Of a DNA stretch of 64,000 nucleotides, positions 58,001 to 64,000 are shown in pieces. Under the pieces are notes generated by a model that saw only the letters and a list, made by a program, of their open reading frames with translations, was not told where the DNA came from and made no database searches. Both the position numbers and the translations under genes were made by a program. How positions within the stretch are numbered: position 1 is the stretch's first letter; every line of letters starts with the position of its first letter. The stretch covers positions 1 through 64,000 of the forward strand of contig NZ_JANKBZ010000019.1 of the NCBI RefSeq assembly GCF_024623785.1, in the 5' to 3' direction. Source of the DNA: Archangium lipolyticum. Its GTDB lineage: Bacteria > Myxococcota > Myxococcia > Myxococcales > Myxococcaceae.

Positions 58001-58292
58001 TGAGCGGTTGCAGCACGCCCAGGTGCTCGATGTCGTGGCGCATGGCCGAGCGCACCGCGTCGATGATGGTCTCGTCGGAGAATTGCTTCACGAGGACCAT
58101 CCCGGGGGTGACGAGGGAGAGCGCCTGGTCGAGCTGGCGCCGCAGGTGCTCGGGGGTGAAGAGGGTGAGCCCGAAGCGGCGGCCGTCCTTCAGGCGGACC
58201 ACGACGTCCAGACTGTCGCTCTGGGCCGTGGCGAGCTCTTCGGCGACCAGGATCGAGGCGATCTGCCCATCCTTGATATCGAGGGTGCGCAT
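57990..58292 (-). CDS. Small conserved hypothetical protein, 100 aa
   Basis: A soluble protein with alternating beta and helical segments (LDVVVRLKDGRRFGLTLFTPEHLRRQLDQAL) and no signal peptide. Its stop overlaps the convergent decarboxylase gene by 11 nt. No family recognised. The clean coding pattern and plausible ATG support it as real. Confidence 0.6.
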   Translation of the reverse strand: MRTLDIKDGQIASILVAEELATAQSDSLDVVVRLKDGRRFGLTLFTPEHLRRQLDQALSLVTPGMVLVKQFSDETIIDAVRSAMRHDIEHLGVLQPLINQ

Positions 58293-58375
58293 GGTGGCCC
58301 GACTGTAACCGCCCGCCAGCCAGGGGAGGGGGCTCGGGTGGTGCTCCCGTCCACCGGTGCACCCTCCGGGTGGGG

Positions 58376-58981
58376 ATGCCGGCGCGGGGGAGACGGTATA
58401 GGTTCAGGGCACGGGAGGAACGCCTGAAGTCACCTCGGAGGCCCACGAAGGAAGAGCTGCTCGCCGCGGTGGGGAGCAAGATGCCGGACCTGATCGGCCC
58501 CGGGCTGAAGGTCCTCTTCTGTGGCATCAACCCCAGCGTGTACTCGGCGGTGGTGGGCTACCACTTCGCCCGGCCGGGCAATCGCTTCTGGCCGGCGTTG
58601 CATGCCTCGGGCTTCACGGACCGGTTGCTGGCGCCCCACGAGCAGGACGCGCTGCCGCGGCTCGGGCTGGGCATCACCAACGTGGTGGACCGGGCCACCG
58701 TCTCGGCGGACGTCCTGACGGCGGAGGAGCTCGCCGAGGGCGGACGGATGCTGGCGGCGAAGGTGCGGCGCTACCGGCCCCGATACCTGGCGGTGTTGGG
58801 AATCACTGCATGGCGCACGGCCTTCCGGCACCCCGGGGCCTCGCTGGGGCCTCAGCCGGAGACACTGGGCGGAACGCGCGTCTGGGTGCTGCCCAACCCG
58901 AGCGGGTTGAATGCCCATTACACACCGGCGGCGCTGGCGCGGCTGTTCCGCGAGCTGCGCGTGGCGGTGGAAGGCGGCTAG
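58376..58981 (+). CDS. mug: Mismatch-specific uracil/thymine DNA glycosylase (Mug/TDG family)
   Basis: 201 residues. The active-site motif FCGINPSVYSAVVGYHFARPGN matches the GINPG element of Mug with conserved flanks, and VLPNPSGLNAHY is the second motif. It removes uracil or thymine opposite guanine and ethenocytosine. The N-terminal 30 basic residues may be a non-catalytic extension or the start may be further in. Its stop codon overlaps that of the convergent Rieske oxygenase gene (bases 58978-58981). Confidence 0.88.
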   Translation: MPARGRRYRFRAREERLKSPRRPTKEELLAAVGSKMPDLIGPGLKVLFCGINPSVYSAVVGYHFARPGNRFWPALHASGFTDRLLAPHEQDALPRLGLGITNVVDRATVSADVLTAEELAEGGRMLAAKVRRYRPRYLAVLGITAWRTAFRHPGASLGPQPETLGGTRVWVLPNPSGLNAHYTPAALARLFRELRVAVEGG

Positions 58982-60123
58982 GCGCGGACTCCGAGCGCCT
59001 GATCCATGGCCTCGTGGAAGTAGCGCAGGCCCTGCTCGAAGCGGGCCAGCCGCAGGGAGGCGTTGGCACCCGAGCGCAGTCCCCGCTGGATGGACTCCCC
59101 CATGCGGATGTCCTCGTGCACCGCTTTCAGCAGGAGGTCGACGTTCTTGTCCCAGTACCGGGTGGCCTTCTCGCTGGTGGGGGCCTCGGGGATGAGCGTG
59201 AAGAGGCGCAGCTCCGTGCGGTCGAGGTCCACCGGGTACACGGTGGTGACGCTGACGTGGTCCGGCTGCACCAGCAGCAGCGTGTTGGGGAAGACGAAGT
59301 AGAGGATGTTGGCGTGCATGCGCAGCCGCCACGCCTCCTCGGGCGTCCCCTCCAGGTCGCGCACGGTGCGCTTGGGGAAGATGCAGCGCAGGTGCGGCGA
59401 CAGCCGGTCCACCAGCCCCACGTTGTCGATGAAGAGCGGGTAGATGGAGGTCCGGTGCGCGTGCCTCACGTGGTAGGCCTCGAGGAACAGCTCGATGGCC
59501 AGCTTCCAGTTGAGCCTCAGCTCGAGCCGCTCGGGCCGGTACACCACGTGGGTGTGCAGCCCGTAGCTGGCGAGCTCGGTGGCGACGGGGGAGAGGAAGC
59601 AGTCCGCGGCGAAGCGCGAGTCCTTGCGGCCCTGGGCCCAGAGGAAGCCGAAGCGCTCGGCGATGGACACGCGCACCAGCCCCACGTTCTCGGAGGGCCG
59701 GCTGGGGAAGCCCACCTCGTGCGGGACGGCACGCAGGGTGCCTTCGGTGTCATAGGTCCAGCCGTGATAGGGGCAGACGAAGGCCTGCTTGTGTTGGCCG
59801 CACGCCTCCTCCACCAGCCGGGTTCCCCGGTGACGGCAGACATTGAGGAAGGCGGCGGGCTCGCCCGAGGGCGTGCGGCAGATGAGCAGTGGCAGACCGC
59901 TCACGTCGTGGGTGAAGTAGTCCCCGGGCTTCGGCAACTGCGAGACGTGTGCCACCAGCAGCGGGCGGCGCTGGAAGAGGGTCTCCCGCTCGGCCTCCAG
60001 CCGATCCGCGCGCAGATAGCTCTCCACGGGGATGCGGGACTCCTCCGCCTCCATGTGCGTGGTGCCCGTACGCAGGTGCTCCTGGATGCGGCGGATGAGC
60101 TCGACCTGGGTCGCGTGATCCAT
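58978..60123 (-). CDS. Rieske non-heme iron oxygenase alpha subunit
   Basis: 381 residues. Rieske 2Fe-2S ligands: C96-R-H98 and C117-PY-H120. The catalytic iron region contains NWKLAIELFLEAYHVRHAH with H218 and H223 as likely ligands. Such enzymes hydroxylate or demethylate organic substrates using an external reductase, which is not encoded here. It is transcribed away from the decarboxylase-like gene. The neighbouring PLP decarboxylase suggests, but does not prove, an amine or aromatic pathway. Confidence 0.9.
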   Translation of the reverse strand: MDHATQVELIRRIQEHLRTGTTHMEAEESRIPVESYLRADRLEAERETLFQRRPLLVAHVSQLPKPGDYFTHDVSGLPLLICRTPSGEPAAFLNVCRHRGTRLVEEACGQHKQAFVCPYHGWTYDTEGTLRAVPHEVGFPSRPSENVGLVRVSIAERFGFLWAQGRKDSRFAADCFLSPVATELASYGLHTHVVYRPERLELRLNWKLAIELFLEAYHVRHAHRTSIYPLFIDNVGLVDRLSPHLRCIFPKRTVRDLEGTPEEAWRLRMHANILYFVFPNTLLLVQPDHVSVTTVYPVDLDRTELRLFTLIPEAPTSEKATRYWDKNVDLLLKAVHEDIRMGESIQRGLRSGANASLRLARFEQGLRYFHEAMDQALGVRA

Positions 60124-60360
60124 GGACTGACTTCCCCCTGTGTCGTTGAGGGTAATCCACCTACATCAGGCCCATGCAAGCGATTCGGGGACGCGAGCGC
60201 GTTCGCGAGGTTCCGCTCGAATTAAGAGGAAGTGACGGGAGTGCGAAGAATGGTGAAGGTGGGGGACGCGCGCAGTGTGGCCCCATCCTGCTGGCGCGGT
60301 GCGTTGGTTATTCGTCACTCGACAGGCGATCACCCGGCCGGTAGATGCGCTGTTCACATC

Positions 60361-61680
60361 ATGAGCTCTTCCATCCACGTGCTGGAGCATCTGTTTTCCG
60401 CAGAGGGTTTCACCCCTGAGCAGAGGCGGTTGTGGCTGGTCCTGTTGGAGAAGTTGCTCGTCCCGGCGAGCGTGGCGCAGGACTCGGCGGTGCTCGCGGG
60501 GAAATGGGGTCAGGTGAACGCGCTCGATGATGGGCGCCGTGTGGACCCGCGCGAGCTGCCCGTGAAGGGCGAGAGCCTGGACGCGGTGGTGGATCAGTTG
60601 CTGTTCCTGATGAAGGGGGCGTCGTCCGGAGTGAACCTGCCCGGGCTGCTCGGCGCGGTGTCCGAGGTGATCGCCCGCGGCGGTGGGGAGCGGCGGGACG
60701 AGGGCCTGCTGGCGGACGAGGCGCGGTCGCGCGTCGTCGCCATGGTGACGCGGGTGGTGGGCTACGACGCCGAGCGGAGTCAGGGCCTCACCGTCTGGGG
60801 TGCGCGCGCGGCGGTGCTGGCGGGGTTGCGCATGGCCATCGCGAGGCAGGCGCCCACGTCCCGGAGGAAGGGTGTGCCGCGCAACCTCTACTGCTTCGCC
60901 TCGGAGGCGGGGCACGAGTCCCTGATCGAAGCGGTGGAGACCACGGGGATTGGCGGCTACCACCTCATCCGCGTGAAGACGCGCAAGGACGGCGCGATGG
61001 ATCCCGCGGATCTGCACGAGAAGATGCGGGCCGTTGCCGCGGGTGGAGACGTGCCCGCCTTCGTGATGGCGACCACCGGCAGCGAGGGAGCCTCTGCCCT
61101 GGATGACTTGCAGGAACTGCGTGAGGTGGCGGACACCCTCACCACGCGCCATGGGCTGAGGCCCGTGCACCTCCACGCGGACGCGGCGTGGGGAGGGCTC
61201 TATGGCGTCTTCAACAGCTATGATTTCGAGAGCAACCCGCTCGGCTTCGAGCCCCTGGTGTTGGAGGCGCTCGCGCTCATCCGGACGCGGGTGCGGCACC
61301 TGCATCTGGCGGATTCGGTGGGGCTCGACTTCCGGTGGCTGGGGCGGGCCTCGTACCCGGCGGGCCTCTTCCTGCTGAGGGATGGGGTGGATCTGCACTC
61401 GGTGGGACTGCGGACGCTGGAGACGGGGGGGGCGCTGGCGCTCCACGCGCAGTTGCGCGCCCTGGGGCTCGACGGCCATCGCCGGTTGCTGGCCGACGTG
61501 CTCCGGAGCGAGCGCGCCATCCGGCGCGGCCTGGGGCTGGACCTGTCCGGTGTCGCCGCGAGTGCCGAGACGTGGCACCGGGGCGGCGCGGAGCGTGTCA
61601 CGAGCCCATCGCCCGGCCTCCCCCTGGATGCGATGAGCTTCTCCGGGGCGCGTGCGCCGCTGGTACGGCCGCGGAACTGA
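60361..61680 (+). CDS. Group II decarboxylase homologue lacking the PLP lysine
   Basis: 439 residues. The fold signatures of group II PLP decarboxylases are kept: HADAAWGGLYG, ADSVGLD and SYPAGLFLLRD, and the helix ETGGALALHAQLRALGLDGHRRLL. But where the family has DPHK, this protein reads DFRW (W326 at the lysine position) and there is no nearby lysine to replace it. It is therefore unlikely to decarboxylate by the usual chemistry and may be a regulatory or structural paralogue. The reading frame is intact and not degraded. No good ribosome binding site is seen before the ATG at 60361. Confidence 0.8.
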   Translation: MSSSIHVLEHLFSAEGFTPEQRRLWLVLLEKLLVPASVAQDSAVLAGKWGQVNALDDGRRVDPRELPVKGESLDAVVDQLLFLMKGASSGVNLPGLLGAVSEVIARGGGERRDEGLLADEARSRVVAMVTRVVGYDAERSQGLTVWGARAAVLAGLRMAIARQAPTSRRKGVPRNLYCFASEAGHESLIEAVETTGIGGYHLIRVKTRKDGAMDPADLHEKMRAVAAGGDVPAFVMATTGSEGASALDDLQELREVADTLTTRHGLRPVHLHADAAWGGLYGVFNSYDFESNPLGFEPLVLEALALIRTRVRHLHLADSVGLDFRWLGRASYPAGLFLLRDGVDLHSVGLRTLETGGALALHAQLRALGLDGHRRLLADVLRSERAIRRGLGLDLSGVAASAETWHRGGAERVTSPSPGLPLDAMSFSGARAPLVRPRN

Positions 61681-61701
61681 GGGCCCGGAGCGAGGGCCCT
61701 C

Positions 61702-62112
61702 TCAGGCCACGCGTGCCTGTTCCTTGCGCTTGCGCTCGTAGAGGGCGCGAGCCTCCGCCTCGGTATTGGCGAAGAGGAAGTCGAGGTGCGACTTGCCGGT
61801 GAAGTAGACGGCGATGGTCATGGCCTTGGCTGCGGCCTTCTGGATGAAGTCCGCGCCGACGTACACCACGCCGAGGAGCCACTCGGTGCGCAGGTTCTGG
61901 ATGAAGTGCTCGCGGGCCTGCTTGTCGAGCTCGGAGTCCGCGACGTCCACGATGAGGAAGAAGGGCCCCTGCGAGGCCAGCTCGCGGTAGATGGCGGTGG
62001 TGCGCCGGGCCTCCTCGAGGCCGGTGAGGCCGGAGTACTTCGCGACGACCAGGTCAGGAGGTTCGAAGCGCACACGGTTGGTGCCGAACATCCACTCGCG
62101 GTGAGCCGTCAT
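61702..62112 (-). CDS. STAS/SpoIIAA-like protein
   Basis: 136 residues with the strand-helix pattern of SpoIIAA-like (PF11964-type) STAS proteins: KYSGLTGLEEARRT, FLIVDVADSEL, VVYVGADFIQKAAAKAM and HLDFLFANTEAEARALYERK. The family occurs in lipid, light and stress regulation and has no known catalytic activity. It is transcribed divergently from the radical SAM gene across a 108-bp spacer. Confidence 0.7.
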   Translation of the reverse strand: MTAHREWMFGTNRVRFEPPDLVVAKYSGLTGLEEARRTTAIYRELASQGPFFLIVDVADSELDKQAREHFIQNLRTEWLLGVVYVGADFIQKAAAKAMTIAVYFTGKSHLDFLFANTEAEARALYERKRKEQARVA

Positions 62113-62220
62113 GATCGGACCTCCAGGGAGGATGCGACCAATCTAGCGAGGGTTGGTCCGCCCGCGAGGGGTGCGACAATGACTCTGTCGGCTGGTGGAG
62201 CGTGTTAATTTCCGACGGAG

Positions 62221-63504
62221 ATGTCCTCCACGAAGAACAAGGTCGCGCTCGTCCTGAGCTACCAGTACCCGGGCAAGTACGCGCTCACCGTCCTTGCGGG
62301 GGCGGTGGAGGCGGACGCGGTGGGGCAGGACGTGGCCCTGCGCTTCCCGAGGGATCGGGAGTCGCTGCTGACGACGGTGCGCCAGTGCCACGATGAGGGG
62401 TACCGGGTGGTGGTGGCGTGGTCGTTCTACTCGGCGAGCTTCCCCGCGGCGGCCGAGGAGCTGACGTGGCTGCGCGAGCGGCTGGCGGGCCGCGAGGTGC
62501 TGTGCATCGCGGGCGGGGTGCACGCCACGGCGGAGACGGAGCAGACGCTGCGGGCGGGCTTCGACCTGGTGGCGGTGGGGGAGGGCGAGCCGGTGTTGTT
62601 GGAATTGCTCGGCCGGCTGGTGCGCGGCGAGGAGCCGAAGCAGACGCGGGGGATGGCCCGGCTGGTGGAGGGGCGGATGGTGCCGCAGGGGCGGAGCGAG
62701 GGTGTGATGTTGGACACATACCCACCGTTCGCGGCGAGGAACGCGAAGTTCGGGGCGATCGAGATTACGAGGGGCTGCATCTACGCGTGCCGGTTCTGCC
62801 AGACGCCGTTCATGAGCAAGGCGCGCTTCCGGCACCGGAGCGTGGAGAACATCGCGCACTGGACGCGGGTGTTGAGGGCGGCGGGCAAGCGGGACGTGCG
62901 CTTCATCACGCCGACGTCCATGTCCTACGGCTCGCCGGACGAGTCGGTGAACCTGGAGGCACTGGAGCGGCTGCTGGCGGCGGTGCGCGAGGCGATGGGA
63001 CGGGAGGGGCGGGTGTTCTACGGGACGTTCCCCTCGGAGGTGAGACCGGAGCACGTGACACCCGAGGCACTGGCGTTGCTCAAGCGCTACGTGGACAACG
63101 ACAACCTCATCATCGGCGGACAATCGGGGAGTGAGCGGATTCTCCAGGCGAGTCACCGGGGGCACGACGTGGAGACGGTGGTGAGGGCGGCGAGCCTGGC
63201 GGTGGAGGAGGGGTTCGTACCGAACGTGGACTTCATCCTGGGGCTGCCGGGAGAGACGCCGGAGGACGTGAGGGCGACGCTGGCGCTGATGAAGCGGCTG
63301 GCGGACCTGGGGGCGAAGGTGCACGGACACACGTTCATGCCATTGCCGGGGACGCCGTACCGGGATGCGGCGCCGGGCTCGGTGGACGACGAGACGCGGA
63401 AGGAACTGGACCGGCTGGCTTCACAGGGGCGGCTCTACGGACACTGGAAGCAACAAGTCAAACTGGCGAACGGAATCGCGGAGAGACGCCAACCGAGACG
63501 TTGA
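62221..63504 (+). CDS. B12-binding domain/radical SAM protein
   Basis: 427 residues. The N-terminal cobalamin-binding-like part (about 5-150) has GGVHATAETE and AVGEGE. The radical SAM cluster is C186, C190 and C193 (CIYACRFC), and later motifs GGQSGSERIL and DFILGLPGETPED are typical of B12-SAM families, close to TIGR04013. Reactions in this family include methylation and ring rearrangement; the substrate is unknown. ATG follows ACGGAG. A hairpin repeat begins 9 nt after the stop. Confidence 0.87.
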   Translation: MSSTKNKVALVLSYQYPGKYALTVLAGAVEADAVGQDVALRFPRDRESLLTTVRQCHDEGYRVVVAWSFYSASFPAAAEELTWLRERLAGREVLCIAGGVHATAETEQTLRAGFDLVAVGEGEPVLLELLGRLVRGEEPKQTRGMARLVEGRMVPQGRSEGVMLDTYPPFAARNAKFGAIEITRGCIYACRFCQTPFMSKARFRHRSVENIAHWTRVLRAAGKRDVRFITPTSMSYGSPDESVNLEALERLLAAVREAMGREGRVFYGTFPSEVRPEHVTPEALALLKRYVDNDNLIIGGQSGSERILQASHRGHDVETVVRAASLAVEEGFVPNVDFILGLPGETPEDVRATLALMKRLADLGAKVHGHTFMPLPGTPYRDAAPGSVDDETRKELDRLASQGRLYGHWKQQVKLANGIAERRQPRR

Positions 63505-63513
63505 CCGTGTAGG

Positions 63514-63551
63514 TCCCCTCTCCCTCTGGGAGAGGGCTAGGGTGAGGGTAT
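63514..63551 (+). repeat. 38-nt palindromic repeat, copy B
   Basis: Identical to the reverse complement of 174-211. It contains CCCTCTCCC-tct-GGGAGAGGG, a perfect 9-bp hairpin, 11 nt past the radical SAM stop, followed by CTAGGGTGAGGG. It is followed by a short (CGTCCC)3 run (63554-63571). Read in the direction of the gene that precedes it, this copy has the same orientation as copy A. It may act as a terminator or 3' end stabiliser. Confidence 0.75.
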
Positions 63552-63653
63552 ACGTCCCCGTCCCCGTCCCGGTCTTCCGCGCCACGTCCAGTGCCGCAGA
63601 TTCGCCCGGGGTTCATGGGTCCACGGAACCAGGACGGCTAGTGTGCGGACCCG

Positions 63654-64000
63654 ATGCGCTTCAAGTTCGTCCACGCGGCCGATCTGCACCTGGATACCCC
63701 CTTTCGCGGAATCCCCGCCGATTCGAGTCTGCTGAGCACCTTCCAGCAGGCGACATTCCGGGCCTTCGCGCGCGTGGTGGACCTGTGCCTGCGCGAGCGC
63801 GTGACCTTCCTGGTGCTGGCGGGAGACCTCTTCGACGCGAAGGACCGCTCGGTGCGGGCGAGGCTGGCGCTGCGGCGCGAGCTGGACCGGCTGCACGTGG
63901 CGGGCATCCAGACGTTCATCGTCCACGGGAACCATGATCCGCTGAGCGGGGACACGGGGGCGTTGGGGCTGCCGGGCTCGGTGAAGGTGTTCGGCGCCGA
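63654..64000 (+). CDS. Metallophosphoesterase of the SbcD/YhaO exonuclease family (partial)
   Basis: The window ends inside this gene; 115 codons are visible. Phosphoesterase motifs are clear: HAADLHLDTPF (D-x-H), AGDLFDAKD (G-D-x-F-D) and HGNHDPLSG (G-N-H-D). These are the Mn-binding residues of SbcD, Mre11 and YhaO DNA exonucleases. The large ATPase partner (SbcC-like) would be expected downstream, outside the window. ATG at 63654. Confidence 0.85.
   Translation, partial: MRFKFVHAADLHLDTPFRGIPADSSLLSTFQQATFRAFARVVDLCLRERVTFLVLAGDLFDAKDRSVRARLALRRELDRLHVAGIQTFIVHGNHDPLSGDTGALGLPGSVKVFGA

Noticed and set aside
60232-60360. Upstream extension of the lysine-less decarboxylase homologue
   Set aside because: The extra 43 residues are basic and low in secondary-structure signal, unlike the rest of the protein; the ATG at 60361 begins the family-like sequence.
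63552-63572. Short tandem (CGTCCC)3
   Set aside because: Too short and simple to be a functional array; reported only inside the repeat entry.

Overview
The window looks like chromosomal DNA of a myxobacterium, most likely suborder Cystobacterineae (Archangium/Cystobacter/Stigmatella type). The evidence is the very high GC with strong third-position GC bias, a MYXO-CTERM sorting tail on a secreted lyase, a DUF2381 (M. xanthus paralogous family TIGR02268) protein, several Ser/Thr kinases, two sigma-54 activators and many Cys-rich lipoproteins. No rRNA, tRNA, CRISPR, integrase or transposase was recognised.

Layout. 0.2-5.2 kb (minus strand): a tight three-gene operon of a 2OG-Fe(II) oxygenase, an adenylation-thiolation-reductase (A-T-R) NRPS-like enzyme and a NadR-type NMN adenylyltransferase/ribosylnicotinamide kinase. 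5.2-11.1 kb: a large kinase/AAA/TPR protein, divergent from a sigma-54 activator that has no receiver domain. 11.2-20.1 kb: a double-VWA envelope protein with two downstream genes, a lysozyme-like lipoprotein, a zinc-ribbon membrane protein and a 14-unit RCC1-repeat exported protein. 20.1-24.9 kb: an operon of histidine kinase, sigma-54 response regulator and cytochrome P450, with a divergent single-domain response regulator. 24.9-29.7 kb: an octaheme cytochrome c followed by a membrane protein fused to a spermidine-synthase-like domain. 29.8-33.4 kb: a DUF2381, Ser/Thr kinase and DUF3396 (immunity-like) operon.

33.7-42 kb: a TauE/SafE-DUF1634 pair, then TamA and TamB (outer-membrane translocation module, minus strand). 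42-47.8 kb: two small Cys-rich lipoproteins, 4-alpha-glucanotransferase, and a run of 3-methyladenine glycosylase, ECF sigma factor, zinc-finger anti-sigma factor, RlmN and DedA. 47.9-55.2 kb: a Cys-rich lipoprotein, a chemoreceptor fused at its C-terminus to a family 5 solute-binding protein, a transglutaminase-like exported protein and AstA. 55.4-64 kb: a polysaccharide lyase with MYXO-CTERM, a PLP decarboxylase, a Mug-type glycosylase, a Rieske oxygenase, a decarboxylase homologue that has lost the PLP lysine, a STAS-like protein, a B12-binding radical SAM enzyme and the start of an SbcD/YhaO-type nuclease.

Most genes are ordinary for this lineage. The most unusual items are the chemoreceptor-solute-binding protein fusion, the A-T-R/dioxygenase/NadR operon, the lysine-less decarboxylase, the octaheme cytochrome/aminopropyltransferase-like pair, and two families of inverted-repeat elements. 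One of these is an identical 38-nt sequence near both ends of the window, each time just downstream of a gene and in the same orientation relative to its transcription.
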